Assembly: GCA_049325415.1 (NCBI GenBank)
Contig: JBMOLL010000050.1
Coordinates: forward strand, 1-64,000
Direction: 5' to 3'
Origin: JBMOLL01 sp049325415
GTDB lineage: Bacteria; Bacteroidota; Bacteroidia; Bacteroidales; GCA-2748055
DNA: 64,000 nt
This document shows, one piece after another, positions 49,333 through 58,368 of the stretch (positions within the stretch are counted from its first letter, which is position 1; each line of letters starts with the position of its first letter). The translations under genes were made by a program, and so were the position numbers. The notes below the pieces were generated by a model. The model was given only the letters and a program-made list of their open reading frames with translations, did no database searches and was not told the origin of the DNA.

Positions 49333-50142
49333 TCAGATTGCAGCGATCAGTTTCTCAATCATCCTGGTGAGCGACGGAGCGGCACCGGAAGCAATTTCCT
49401 GTACGTCCTGGTGGGTAATTTCAATGATCTTTCCGGGAACACCCAGGTCGGTGATGACCGAAACCGCAAAAATGGTAATACCCATCTGGTGGGCTACAAT
49501 CGCCTCCGGGACGGTTGACATCCCCACTGCATCTCCGCCGATAATCCGGAAATACTCATATTCCTTCGGAGTCTCGAGGGTCGGGCCGGTAACGCCGACA
49601 TAACAACCCGTGCGAACCCTGATCCCCTCGCTAGCCGCAATCTCACGGGCTTTGGCGATCAGTTCCCTGTTATAGGTCTCACTCATATCGGGGAAGCGTT
49701 CGCCGAATTCGGTATAATGCTTTCCGATCAGGGGATTCGGCATCAGGTTGATATGATCGTTGATGATCATGATGTCGCCGACTTCAAATTCCGGGTTCAT
49801 TCCGCCGGCGGCATTGGATACTATGAGGGTGCTGATGCCCAGGTACTTCAGTACACGGACCGGAAAGGTGACCTCCTGCATGGTGTAGCCTTCGTAATAG
49901 TGGAACCGGCCCTGCAGGGCCACGACCTCTTTGCCGCCGAGCCTGCCGAAGATCAGGCGGCCTTTGTGACCTTCCACGGTGGAAACGGGAAAATGCGGTA
50001 TATCATGGTAGTCGATGATCTGACTCACTTCGATATCCTCACCGATCTGTCCCAGTCCTGTTCCCAGGATAATAGCCACTTCAGGCTTTTTTCCGGTCCG
50101 CTCCTTTATAAAGGATACTGTCTCTTTTATTGCTTCTAACAT
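49333..50142 (-). CDS. punA: Purine nucleoside phosphorylase (trimeric type)
   Basis: 269 aa; splits purine nucleosides to base plus ribose-1-phosphate. GTGLGQIGEDI near the N-terminus binds phosphate; GHKGRLIFG and LQGRFHYYEGY (His of the phosphate site), LIVSNAAGGMN, PTLETPKEYEYFR and GMSTVPEAIVAHQMG (Glu/Met/Asn of the base site) place it in the trimeric (human-like) group and not DeoD. The ATG at 50142 lies inside lpxK, with a 62-bp overlap; no other start leaves the N-terminal strand intact. Confidence 0.93.
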   Translation of the reverse strand: MLEAIKETVSFIKERTGKKPEVAIILGTGLGQIGEDIEVSQIIDYHDIPHFPVSTVEGHKGRLIFGRLGGKEVVALQGRFHYYEGYTMQEVTFPVRVLKYLGISTLIVSNAAGGMNPEFEVGDIMIINDHINLMPNPLIGKHYTEFGERFPDMSETYNRELIAKAREIAASEGIRVRTGCYVGVTGPTLETPKEYEYFRIIGGDAVGMSTVPEAIVAHQMGITIFAVSVITDLGVPGKIIEITHQDVQEIASGAAPSLTRMIEKLIAAI

Positions 50143-51205
50143 AATTCAGGATTATTTGGTTAAACTCCTGTCCCTCATTATTCAGGAACCTGATCGAAAT
50201 GTCTACGTAATAGATCAACGGGCGGATTTCCTCAGGAGGCGTCAGCATCTGCAGGCGCATGGCATCTTTTTCCGTGGTCAGGATCAGTGCGTCGGGATTG
50301 TAGAGCCTCCTCCAGTTCTCATGGATCAGTTCCATGTCTTCCATCGTAAAGGAATGATGATCGGGGAAGGCCAGGTGGCTGACCTTCGGAGAAATACTCC
50401 GGGCATACTTTTTCATTGGCCGGGGATTGGCAATACCCGTGACCATTAACACCTCGGTTTTTCCGGCTTTAAAATCGGTAAAGCTCTTTGGCTGTTTCTG
50501 TGGGTATACCGGTCGGAGCTCGCCATAATCAACCGTGGTAAAGAACAGGTGCTGGTGTAGCCTGAGGTTCAGTTTCCTGGTCATATCCCGGTATTCGATG
50601 GGTTTCAGTTTTTCCGGGCATTTTGTGACAATAATGATGTCGGCACGGCTTCGGCCCGATGCCGGTTCGCGAAGACGGCCGGCAGGAAGAAGGTGATCTT
50701 CCGTGATGGGCTGGTTAAAGTCGATCAGCAATATGGAAAGACCGGGTTTTACAAAACGGTATTGATAGGCATCATCCAGCACGACAACACCGAGTTCCGG
50801 ATCGTCGGTCATAAGGTGCCTTAATGCGTTCACCCTGTCACTGTCAACTGCAACTTTCACTTCTGGAAATTTCAGGCTGATCTGACGTGACTCATCACCA
50901 ATCTCATCCACTGAAGAATTCTGACCGGCTAGCTGGAAACCCTTCGTCTTTCTTTTATACCCGCGGCTCAGGGATGCTGTCTTATATGGTCCGGAAAGCA
51001 GGCGGAGCAGGTATTCCACATGCGGGGTCTTCCCCGTACCTCCCACCGTGATATTACCGACTGATATCACGGGCATCCTGAACTCCCTTGAAGGAAGAAC
51101 TCCCAGGTCGAAAAGGAAATTCCTCAGTCCCACTGCAGCCCTGTAAAGGCCGGAAACCGGGAGAAGGACGAAGGTATACCACCTGGAGGGATGACCTGTT
51201 TTCAT
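50081..51205 (-). CDS. lpxK: Tetraacyldisaccharide 4'-kinase
   Basis: 374 aa, peripheral inner membrane enzyme that adds the 4'-phosphate to lipid A precursor. N-terminal hydrophobic stretch (about 8-36), Walker A SVGNITVGGTGKTP about 47-60, LSRGYKRKTKG, GDESRQI, the active-site acid in VVLDDAYQYRF, and TEKDAMR. Start at ATG 51205 (a TTG is one codon earlier). Its last 62 bp, coding for about 20 residues, are shared with punA in another frame. Shows that the organism makes lipid A. Confidence 0.94.
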   Translation of the reverse strand: MKTGHPSRWYTFVLLPVSGLYRAAVGLRNFLFDLGVLPSREFRMPVISVGNITVGGTGKTPHVEYLLRLLSGPYKTASLSRGYKRKTKGFQLAGQNSSVDEIGDESRQISLKFPEVKVAVDSDRVNALRHLMTDDPELGVVVLDDAYQYRFVKPGLSILLIDFNQPITEDHLLPAGRLREPASGRSRADIIIVTKCPEKLKPIEYRDMTRKLNLRLHQHLFFTTVDYGELRPVYPQKQPKSFTDFKAGKTEVLMVTGIANPRPMKKYARSISPKVSHLAFPDHHSFTMEDMELIHENWRRLYNPDALILTTEKDAMRLQMLTPPEEIRPLIYYVDISIRFLNNEGQEFNQIILNYVRSNKRDSILYKGADRKKA

Positions 51206-51265
51206 CAAAAAATCATTTGGGGAGCCAAAGATAGGAAAATTACCCTTTTCCGTTATGCAGTGGTG

Positions 51266-51345
51266 AAAAAAAGAAGCTGTTCCCCCGGCAGCGGACCCGC
51301 AAACGCAAAGCGCCCGTGTCCGGCCGGTCAGGGAAACAGCTTCTT
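51266..51345 (-). terminator. Terminator of sppA
   Basis: Long-armed hairpin: AAGAAGCTGTTCCC at 51271-51284 pairs with GGGAAACAGCTTCTT at 51331-51345 (2 bulged bases), enclosing about 46 nt that can fold again (CCGGCAGCGG...CCGGCCGG). On the minus strand it ends in a run of T. It separates sppA from the lpxK operon. Confidence 0.65.
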
Positions 51346-51352
51346 CCGCCTG

Positions 51353-53113
51353 TTAATAAATATTGATCGTAAAGGGCATCAGTGCCTGGATGCCACTCTG
51401 GTTGCGGATCTGGTTAAAGAATTCGATGTAGCGGTATTCCTCACCAAGTGAATTACGAAGCATCCTTACCGATGCAGAACCGGAAAGCTGGTTCATCAGC
51501 TGGGTAAAGGGATCTTCCAGTTCCGGCAGGGCCTTGATGTGGTAATTCTCAATACCGGCCATCTCAGCAGCCACTTCGATCGAATAATCGAGCCCTCCGA
51601 ACAGGTCGACAAGTCCTTTGTCCTTTCCGTCGGTTCCACTCCAGACCCGGCCTCCGCCTATGGCGTCGACTGCTTCAAAGCTCATGGAACGGCCTTCGGC
51701 AACATGACCAACGAAAGTGCTGTAAATTTGTTCAATTCCGGCGGTGATATAGTCCTTTTCAGGCTGGTCGAGCGGACGGAAGATGGTCATTACATCCGCA
51801 TGCTTGTTGGTCCTTACCACATCCGTGGTTATTCCGATCTTGTCTTCGAGGAGTTTCTCGGCATTGGGGATCATTCCGAATACCCCGATGGATCCGGTAA
51901 TAGTGGTCGGGCTGCAGATAATGGTGTCGGCGGCACAGACAATATAGTATCCTCCCGATCCGGCCACATCTCCAAGAGATGCAACAACGGGCTTCACTTC
52001 GGATGCCAGTTTGATCTCCCTGTAAATCACTTCGGAGGCCAGTGCGCTTCCTCCACCCGAATTCACCCTGAATACGATGGCTTTTACACTCTTGTCGGTA
52101 CGTGCTTTACGGATGGCTTTGGAAATACGCTCGGAAGAGATGGTTCCCTCACCGTCGTCACCGTCCACTACAGAACCATAAGCATATACAACGGCAATCT
52201 TATCGCGGGTGGGTTCAGTTTTTTCCTTCTCCGGCACCAGGTTATATTTGGCCAGGCTGATCGACTCCAGGTCGTTATCCGGAGTGGTTCCGGTGATTCC
52301 CTTCAGGCAGGCAAGTACCTCGTCGTAATAAGCGAGCTTATCTACCAGTCGGTATTGCAGCGCATCCTTGTCGGTACGGATCATCAGTTCGTCGGCGTAC
52401 CTGTTCAGTTCTTCAACGGGGATTGAACGGGCCTTGCTGATCTCACCGGTGACATGGTTCCAGATGGCTCCGATAAAGCTTTCGATCTGTTCCCGGTTTT
52501 CTTTCGACAGGTCCTGCCTCATGAAAGGCTCAACGGCACCTTTGTAGGATCCGTGACGAAGGATCTGGACATCAATACCGAGTTTATCAAGTGCTTTCTT
52601 GTAGAAATTGATCTCGGCCCTCATGCCCAGAAAGGTCACGCTACCTTCCGGTGTAAGGAAAATCGTATCGGCAACGGAAGCCAGGTAGTAGGTCTTCTGT
52701 CCGTAACTGTCCGATTGGGCGATCACCGGCTTGCCGCTTTCCTTGAAATCAATAATGGCAGTGCGGATCTCTTCAAGAGAGGCCATTCCGGCGTTGATAT
52801 CGGTCAGTTTCAGGAAAAGGCACTTGATGCGGTCATCATTTTTTGCTCTTTTAATGTCCCTGACAATGTCGTCCAGACCCTGTGAGCCTTCCGACTGGAA
52901 GCTGGTAGGGCTGAAATTTGCAAAAGGCATTTCATTTTTCCTTTCGCTGATTGTTTTATCCAGCTCGGCAACCAGTATGCTGTTCGCCTTCAGGTCGGGT
53001 ACCTGGTCCTTTGTGGAGCCGGATACAATTCCCAGAAGGATCAGGAACATGAGCAATGAGGCGATCAGAACGCCGATTATCGAAGCAAGCAGATATTTCA
53101 GAAAATTTTTCAT
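51353..53113 (-). CDS. sppA: Signal peptide peptidase SppA (67K type)
   Basis: 586-aa inner membrane serine protease facing the periplasm that degrades cleaved signal peptides. One transmembrane anchor at about 6-30 (LASIIGVLIASLLMFLILLGIV). The N-terminal half has the catalytic lysine in HGSYKGAVEPF (Lys equivalent to E. coli Lys209), and the C-terminal half has the nucleophile Ser in GDVAGSGGYYI (equivalent to Ser409). The tandem repeat of ClpP-like folds is complete. Start follows a promoter; it is monocistronic. Confidence 0.94.
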   Translation of the reverse strand: MKNFLKYLLASIIGVLIASLLMFLILLGIVSGSTKDQVPDLKANSILVAELDKTISERKNEMPFANFSPTSFQSEGSQGLDDIVRDIKRAKNDDRIKCLFLKLTDINAGMASLEEIRTAIIDFKESGKPVIAQSDSYGQKTYYLASVADTIFLTPEGSVTFLGMRAEINFYKKALDKLGIDVQILRHGSYKGAVEPFMRQDLSKENREQIESFIGAIWNHVTGEISKARSIPVEELNRYADELMIRTDKDALQYRLVDKLAYYDEVLACLKGITGTTPDNDLESISLAKYNLVPEKEKTEPTRDKIAVVYAYGSVVDGDDGEGTISSERISKAIRKARTDKSVKAIVFRVNSGGGSALASEVIYREIKLASEVKPVVASLGDVAGSGGYYIVCAADTIICSPTTITGSIGVFGMIPNAEKLLEDKIGITTDVVRTNKHADVMTIFRPLDQPEKDYITAGIEQIYSTFVGHVAEGRSMSFEAVDAIGGGRVWSGTDGKDKGLVDLFGGLDYSIEVAAEMAGIENYHIKALPELEDPFTQLMNQLSGSASVRMLRNSLGEEYRYIEFFNQIRNQSGIQALMPFTINIY

Positions 53114-53150
53114 AAGAATTAGGATTGATTAATACCTGGTATTATCTGTA

Positions 53151-53180
53151 CAAATATATGCGAGTTAAATAAACCTGCAA
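53151..53180 (-). promoter_or_regulatory. Promoter of sppA
   Basis: On the minus strand CAAATATA (53151-53158) reads TATATTTG, and CAA at 53178-53180 (TTG) lies at the right distance for the -33 box. The sppA ATG is 38 bp away. Confidence 0.6.
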
Positions 53181-53256
53181 TCGGCGGGGTCGTTATTTAG
53201 CCCAGCCGTCAGGCGGATAATTAAAGAAACCCAAGTTACGAAAAATGAACGGATTA

Positions 53257-53284
53257 TTTGGTCTTTTGGGGATAAGTAATTTTG
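53257..53284 (+). promoter_or_regulatory. Promoter of folK
   Basis: TTTG at 53257-53260 and TAATTTTG at 53277-53284, 20 nt start to start. It lies 53 bp before the folK ATG and back-to-back with the sppA promoter. Confidence 0.6.
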
Positions 53285-53336
53285 AACTACCTTGGCGGAG
53301 TTTTTCAGCTGGATCTGCAGTGCGTTCGGATAAATA

Positions 53337-53840
53337 ATGGACTCGGAACACAAACACACCATATGGCTTTCAACGGGGAGTAACCTGAATGAGCCCCTGG
53401 ATCAGTTGCGGAAAGCTGCCCGGCTGGCCGCAGCTTATATCGGTGAACTCAGGGAACAGTCGGGGATCTACCGTTCACCGGCCTGGGGTTATTCTTCGGA
53501 TCATGCTTTCTTTAATCAGTGCCTGGCGCTACATACCCACCTTGCCCCAGGACAGGTCATGGAAGCCATCCGGCGAATAGAGAAGGAGATGGGCAGGGAA
53601 CGCAAGGCTGCCGGTTATGAGGACAGGGTCATTGATATTGACCTTCTTTTTTATGACGACCTGATCCTGTTTGATGAAGAACTCACGATTCCCCATCCGC
53701 GGATCCCTGAACGACGCTTTGTCCTTCTGCCCCTGTCGGAACTTGCTCCCGGCTTTGTGCATCCAGGTTCTGGCATGACGGTTGCCGAGCTTTTATCGGC
53801 CTGTACCGATGCCGGTGAAGTGCTGCCTGTGACTACCTGA
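53337..53840 (+). CDS. folK: HPPK, 6-hydroxymethyl-7,8-dihydropterin pyrophosphokinase
   Basis: 167 aa, folate pathway. LSTGSNLNEPLDQL at the N-terminus (loop 1), SGIYRSPAWGY and FFNQCLALHT (pterin site Tyr/Phe/Asn), RKAAGYEDRVIDIDLLFYDDLI (Arg, Asp, Asp binding two Mg), and IPHPRIPERRFVLLPLSEL. Full length. Own promoter upstream. The last 8 bp overlap a convergent membrane protein gene. Confidence 0.95.
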   Translation: MDSEHKHTIWLSTGSNLNEPLDQLRKAARLAAAYIGELREQSGIYRSPAWGYSSDHAFFNQCLALHTHLAPGQVMEAIRRIEKEMGRERKAAGYEDRVIDIDLLFYDDLILFDEELTIPHPRIPERRFVLLPLSELAPGFVHPGSGMTVAELLSACTDAGEVLPVTT

Positions 53841-54297
53841 ACAGCTGATAGCAGAAGGTGTAAAAGGCCGTGTAGAGAAAGGACCAGACCAGGTTTGAAC
53901 CCAGCATCCAGATGAGTTTATAGGGTCGGGAGTGGTAATAATGGACCACCAGGAAAACACCGATCGGAATGGAAAAAAGAACAGGCGTGGCAAAAGCAAT
54001 GCCGGCAAGTCCGTAACGTTGTTTGATCCGGATGATCCTGCGGTTGCGGGAGGTGAAGATCCTTTTGGTTTTCTTTGGCCGTTTCCTGGCATTTCTCCTT
54101 ATACGACCTCTCACGGTTCTGTTCCACCACCGGTTAATATATTCCGACAGATAGGCAAAGAAAAAGACCCCTGCCAGTCCGCCGATATTGATCCAGAGGA
54201 TGGTCTCAAAAAAACTGAAGCCGAACTCGAAAATGGCAATGGGAAAGGTCATGCCGAATTTCACTGAGCCCAGCAGGATGGTGAGAAGGATCCGCAC
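53833..54297 (-). CDS. Small membrane protein of unknown function
   Basis: 154 aa. Hydrophobic segments at about 8-30, 34-52, 100-118 and 130-150. Between the second and third comes a long basic loop, RRNARKRPKKTKRIFTSRNRRIIRIKQRYG split over positions 66-96, predicted cytoplasmic. It has no visible enzymatic motif. Its convergent overlap with folK is 8 bp and radC lies upstream on the same strand, 60 bp away. Unknown family. Confidence 0.7.
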   Translation of the reverse strand: MRILLTILLGSVKFGMTFPIAIFEFGFSFFETILWINIGGLAGVFFFAYLSEYINRWWNRTVRGRIRRNARKRPKKTKRIFTSRNRRIIRIKQRYGLAGIAFATPVLFSIPIGVFLVVHYYHSRPYKLIWMLGSNLVWSFLYTAFYTFCYQLFR

Positions 54298-54357
54298 GGG
54301 AGATTTTTGTTCTGAATATAGCCATTCCCCCGGAAGCCTGCAAGTTTCCTTCGTGTT

Positions 54358-55065
54358 TTATGCGGGAAGCCCGGCCAGGCCTTCGTCGGCAAAGCTCAGG
54401 TAGGCGCGGTCGCCCACGATCAGGTGATCCAGCAGCCGGATATCCAGCAGTTTGCCCGAGTCGCGGATTTTCACCGTGATGTCGATATCAGCTTCGCTTG
54501 GATTGATGTTTCCTGAGGGATGATTATGGCACACAATGATGGAGGAGGCAAGGTGATCGAGGGCATTTTTAAGGATGATCCGGGTGTCGATCACCGTACC
54601 GGTGAGTCCGCCCTGGCTGATCCGTACCCTGCCAATTACCCGGTTGGCCCGGTTAAGCAGCAACAGCCAGAATTCTTCATGCCCGAGATCGCCGATCAGG
54701 GGCTGGAAGATCCGGAAAACATCGCGGCTGCTTCCGATCCTGGTTTTTTCTTCCGACTCCACCCTGTTCTTCCGGTTTCCCAGTTCGAGGGCAGCAAGAA
54801 TGGCCACGGCTTTTGCCCTGCCGATCCCCTTGCGACGCGTCAGCTGGCTCACCGTCTGCTTCCCCAACTCATGGAGGTTGTTGCCGGCATCGGACAGGAG
54901 CCGGCGGCTGATTTCCACGGCCGAAAGCTCCCTGGTGCCCGATCCGATGATGATCGCCAGCAATTCGGCATCCGACAGTTGCTGTACTCCGTGCTGAAGG
55001 AGTTTTTCCCTGGGCCGGTCTTCCACCGCCCAGTTCCTTATGGATTGAGTTCCGTACCCGGTCAT
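54358..55065 (-). CDS. radC: RadC-family JAB/MPN-domain protein
   Basis: 235 aa. N-terminal helix-hairpin-helix type domain (about 1-110, LQHGVQQLSDAELLAIIIGSGT, TRRKGIGRAKAVAIL) and the C-terminal JAB/MPN metal site with CHNHPSGNINPSEADIDIT (HxH ... SxxD). The function of RadC is doubtful: despite its name a role in recombination repair was not upheld, and the metal site suggests hydrolase activity. ATG 55065 is chosen since MTGYGTQS is the usual beginning; a longer frame goes up to 55164 but passes the rpsT terminator. Confidence 0.92.
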   Translation of the reverse strand: MTGYGTQSIRNWAVEDRPREKLLQHGVQQLSDAELLAIIIGSGTRELSAVEISRRLLSDAGNNLHELGKQTVSQLTRRKGIGRAKAVAILAALELGNRKNRVESEEKTRIGSSRDVFRIFQPLIGDLGHEEFWLLLLNRANRVIGRVRISQGGLTGTVIDTRIILKNALDHLASSIIVCHNHPSGNINPSEADIDITVKIRDSGKLLDIRLLDHLIVGDRAYLSFADEGLAGLPA

Positions 55066-55115
55066 GTTTTTACTGGTTAATGTGCTAACCGGGGGAAATA
55101 TCGGAGGGAGATAAA

Positions 55116-55147
55116 CAAAAAATGCCTTCCCGTTATCGGAAAGGCAT
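55116..55147 (-). terminator. Terminator of rpsT
   Basis: ATGCCTTCC / GGAAAGGCAT hairpin at 55122-55147 (one bulge), followed on the minus strand by a T-run. Lies directly after the rpsT stop and ahead of radC. Confidence 0.8.
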
Positions 55148-55168
55148 GCAATATCTTCAGACAATCTC

Positions 55169-55420
55169 TCAGAGACTGTTCACGTGTTTGGCAAGTTTCG
55201 ATTTGAGATTCGAGGCCTTGTTCTTTTCAATGACATTGATCTTGGCAAGCTTATCCAGCATGGAAGCCACCTTGGGATACTGTTCGGTCGCTGCTTCCTT
55301 GTCGGTGGTTTCACGCAGTTCCTTCACCGCATTACGGGTCGTACGTGCATAATACTTGTTATGAAGCCTTCTTTCTTCGGTCTGACGGATCCTTTTCTTT
55401 GATGACTGATGATGTGCCAT
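55169..55420 (-). CDS. rpsT: 30S ribosomal protein S20
   Basis: 83 aa of the small-subunit helical protein S20, starting MAHHQSSKKRIRQTEERRL with a long basic N-terminal helix, followed by the ARTTRNAVKELRE helix and the C-terminal KNKASNLKSKLAKHV. Size and basic composition are as usual. Own promoter and terminator make a single-gene unit. Confidence 0.96.
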   Translation of the reverse strand: MAHHQSSKKRIRQTEERRLHNKYYARTTRNAVKELRETTDKEAATEQYPKVASMLDKLAKINVIEKNKASNLKSKLAKHVNSL

Positions 55421-55467
55421 TATCTTCTTTAATTAACTGTTATCCTGTTTGTCCTGTTTTGGGCTTG

Positions 55468-55498
55468 CAAAAATAAGTATAATATTGAATTATCACAA
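55468..55498 (-). promoter_or_regulatory. Promoter of rpsT
   Basis: CAAAAATA (55468-55475) reads TATTTTTG on the minus strand; CAA at 55496-55498 is the -33 TTG at 21 nt. The leader is about 48 nt. Confidence 0.55.
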
Positions 55499-55593
55499 TA
55501 AAAGGGAAAAAAATTTCAGGGGATCAGAATGTTTGCTGCTGAGTAAAGAGGGATTGCCTGCCCTGCGACAGGCAATCCCCTGGAAACAAAGTG

Positions 55594-56373
55594 CTAAAAC
55601 TTTCTCCCGATAAAGAAGGCATAGCCGTAAAACTCCTTATACTGCCTGTATAGCTTCTCTTCGTGACGTTCACTGGCAATAAAGGAAGCGGCCATGGTGT
55701 TGCCGGCATGTTTATTCAGGAAAGCATCCTGAAGATCTTCCTGCGGCCTGTAAAAATGTTCCGTCCAGCAATCTTCCGGCAGGATAAAGGTGGCGACGGG
55801 AATGTATCCCGCCATTTGCAGGATGCCCAGTTTATTGGGGATCGTGTCGATGCCGGGATAGGCTTCGAGCCAGAACTTTTCGATTTCACCGGGCCTTTGG
55901 CCGGTGAACCAGCAGGCTTCAGAAACAGCAATATAGCCTCCTGTTTTCAGGAACCTGTGCCACTCCTTCAGTCCTCGTTCAAAGCCGATGTTATAAATCG
56001 CCCCTTCCGACCAGATCAGGTCCAGTTCCCCTTCCCCGAAGGGAAGCTGGTCCATGGAACCGCAGATCCCTTTTACCCTTTCCTGAAACCCCAGTTCCGA
56101 GGATTGGGCATTGAACCGGTCGATAAATCCCGGGAACAGATCGATCCCGGTGATACGGACCGGGGTATGTCGGGCGAGCACCATGGTTTGTCCGCCGGTA
56201 CCGCAACCCAGATCGGCAATCTGCGCATCGGCCTGCAGGCCCGGGATAAAACTTAAAGCCTTTAGCGTCATTTCCGGGCTTCCGGGTCCCTGCCTTTCAA
56301 GGCCGGAGAAATATTCGCAGATTAAGCTGAAATCAAATTCGTGTATGGTTGAATTTTCGTTACTCATGATCAT
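55594..56373 (-). CDS. Class I SAM-dependent methyltransferase
   Basis: 259 aa. Motif I DLGCGTGGQT (residues about 57-66), then GIDLFPGFIDRF (motif II), GSMDQLPFGEGELDLIWSEGAIYNIGFERGL (motif post-II/III) and GGYIAVSEACWF. The Trp/Tyr-rich end (YRQYKEFYGYAFFIGRKF) resembles the ubiE-like small-molecule methyltransferase group. Substrate unknown. ATG at 56373, or MSNENS at 56367. A CAAAGATA box (minus-strand TATCTTTG) lies at 56546-56553, 173 bp upstream, with no clear -33 partner. Confidence 0.88.
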   Translation of the reverse strand: MIMSNENSTIHEFDFSLICEYFSGLERQGPGSPEMTLKALSFIPGLQADAQIADLGCGTGGQTMVLARHTPVRITGIDLFPGFIDRFNAQSSELGFQERVKGICGSMDQLPFGEGELDLIWSEGAIYNIGFERGLKEWHRFLKTGGYIAVSEACWFTGQRPGEIEKFWLEAYPGIDTIPNKLGILQMAGYIPVATFILPEDCWTEHFYRPQEDLQDAFLNKHAGNTMAASFIASERHEEKLYRQYKEFYGYAFFIGRKF

Positions 56374-56703
56374 TCTTTATTGATGACCGGTGAATAACAC
56401 CGGTCTGATTGTTTTGAAAAAATACAATGATAAATTCAGACCCGACGGGGTCCTGGCAGAAAAGGCACTAACTCCGGCAGAAAGCCGGGGTCAGTCAGCA
56501 TACACGATCCGAAAAGATATTTAACATCCAAAGGTTTTACAGACACAAAGATAAAATAAGTTTCCGAATGGAAAACCGGTATATAACTGTGATTATTTTC
56601 AGCTGCTGTCCTGAACCGGTTCCGATAGCTTGTTTGAATTTGAAACATAAAGCAACCTCTGCCGGTGTTTTTTCATCCTGAGGCAAACCCAAAACCTATT
56701 CTC
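56374..56703. other. Gene-free spacer
   Basis: 330 bp between a minus-strand methyltransferase and the plus-strand VWA gene. It contains GACCCGACGGGGTC at about 56439-56452, a short palindrome of the kind found in the 4658/6958 repeats, and the -7 box CAAAGATA at 56546-56553. No gene seen. Confidence 0.6.
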
Positions 56704-58152
56704 ATGACAAACAGGACCCTTTCCCTTCTGGCTACCCTTGCCCTTGTTTTTTCAGGATGTGCCGATGAAAAATACGCATTGAATTACGAGTTTTCCGGAG
56801 ACTACATCTATGATGAAAAGTACGAGGATTATGGCGAAAATCCATTTGTTGTCGTAAGCGAGGAACCCGTCTCCACCTTTTCCGTCGATGCAGACGGAGG
56901 CTCCTACACCAATATGCGCAGGTTCCTGTACCTGGGGCAGAAGCCGCCGGTGGCATCGGTCAGGATTGAGGAATATATCAACTTCTTTACCTTTGATTAT
57001 GAAGAACCCGGCAACGGTGAGAATGTGGCCCTGAACTCGGAAATAGCTACCTGTCCCTGGAATACGGAGCATCTGCTGCTACGGATCGGGATGAAGGGGA
57101 AGACCATCCCTGAAGGTGAACTGCCCAATTCCAATTATGTCTTTCTGATTGATGTGTCGGGTTCCATGGACTCGCCTGACAAGCTCGGGATCCTGAAAAC
57201 GGGTTTCAAACGGATGGTCGACAACCTTCGCGACCAGGACCGCATTGCCATCGTCACCTATGCGGGGGATGCTGCCGTTTTGCTTGAATCGACTTCCGGA
57301 GATGAGAAAAAGGAAATAAAGAGGGCTATTGACAAGCTGGGTGCGGGCGGCTCGACAGCAGGAGCTGCAGGAATAAGCACCGCATATGAAATGGCACTGG
57401 AAAACTTCATTCCCGATGGGAATAACCGGGTAATCCTCGGAACAGACGGTGATTTTAACGTAGGTCCATCCTCAACAGATGAATTGATTGAATTGATTGA
57501 GGAAAAGAGGGAATCTGGCGTTTATCTGACGGTGCTTGGCGTGGGAGGAGGAAATCTGAACGATGCGATGATGGAGCAGATTGCCAATAAGGGCAACGGG
57601 AACTACGAGTATATCGATAATGCCAGCCAGATTGAAAAAGTCTTTACCAATGAACTTGGGAAATTCTATACCGTTGCCAAAGATGCGAAAATCCAGATCA
57701 CCTTTGAGCCGGATATGGTGTATTCCTATCGTCTTATCGGATATGAAAACAGGGCTCTCGAGAATGAGGATTTTGAAAAGGATACGGTTGACGCTGGTGA
57801 GATTGGCTCCACTCAGACCATCACCGCGCTGTACGAGCTGGTACTTCCCGAAAATCCGGGAAGTACTGATTTTGCAACCTTCGCTTTCAGGTACAAGAAA
57901 CCCGGTGAAGAGTCAAGCCGTTTGCTGAACCATACCATTGCAGGAAACCCGGCCGACATTTCAGGCGCTTCTGATAACATGAGGTTCGCTGCTTCAATAG
58001 CCTGCTTCGGCTTAATCATGAAAGAGTCGGAGTACAGGGGCAGCGCAAACCGGCAAATGGTCCTTGATCTCGGAGAAGATGCCATGGACTTTGATCCCTT
58101 TGGCTACCGCGCAGAATTTATTGACCTTGTTAAGGACTGGAAGGAGGAGTAA
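56704..58152 (+). CDS. VWA-domain lipoprotein (YfbK-like)
   Basis: 482 aa, lipobox ALVFSGC. N-terminal VWA-associated domain (about 55-130) with STFSVDADGGSYTNMRRFL. VWA domain about 145-325 with the MIDAS motif LIDVSGSMDSPDKL (DxSxS), FKRMVDNLRDQDRIAIVTY, and the later Thr/Asp in LGTDGDFNVGPSS. C-terminal DUF3520-like domain about 340-480 (KDAKIQITFEPDMVYSYRLIGYENRAL). This is the YfbK/von Willebrand-domain group found throughout Bacteroidota; its ligand is unknown. Start at ATG 56704, since the signal peptide begins there. Confidence 0.9.
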   Translation: MTNRTLSLLATLALVFSGCADEKYALNYEFSGDYIYDEKYEDYGENPFVVVSEEPVSTFSVDADGGSYTNMRRFLYLGQKPPVASVRIEEYINFFTFDYEEPGNGENVALNSEIATCPWNTEHLLLRIGMKGKTIPEGELPNSNYVFLIDVSGSMDSPDKLGILKTGFKRMVDNLRDQDRIAIVTYAGDAAVLLESTSGDEKKEIKRAIDKLGAGGSTAGAAGISTAYEMALENFIPDGNNRVILGTDGDFNVGPSSTDELIELIEEKRESGVYLTVLGVGGGNLNDAMMEQIANKGNGNYEYIDNASQIEKVFTNELGKFYTVAKDAKIQITFEPDMVYSYRLIGYENRALENEDFEKDTVDAGEIGSTQTITALYELVLPENPGSTDFATFAFRYKKPGEESSRLLNHTIAGNPADISGASDNMRFAASIACFGLIMKESEYRGSANRQMVLDLGEDAMDFDPFGYRAEFIDLVKDWKEE

Positions 58153-58368
58153 ATAATTCTGTGGCAGCCGGTTTGTTTTTTCCGGCAGGAAAATAAACCA
58201 GCGGATTCCTTTGCTTTTGTGTCTGGAAATGATTAGTTTAGTACAGCCTGACATCTCTGCTGGCTGACCTTTGATCCGTGTCACGGTTGTTCAGGAACGG
58301 ATAGTATTTTTGGCAAAGCGGACAGTTGCCGGCAGATTCTTCATGGAAGGACCTACAATTTTTTCCAT

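Noticed and set aside
55066..55164. 33-residue N-terminal extension of RadC
   Set aside because: It crosses the rpsT terminator; the typical RadC start follows at 55065.
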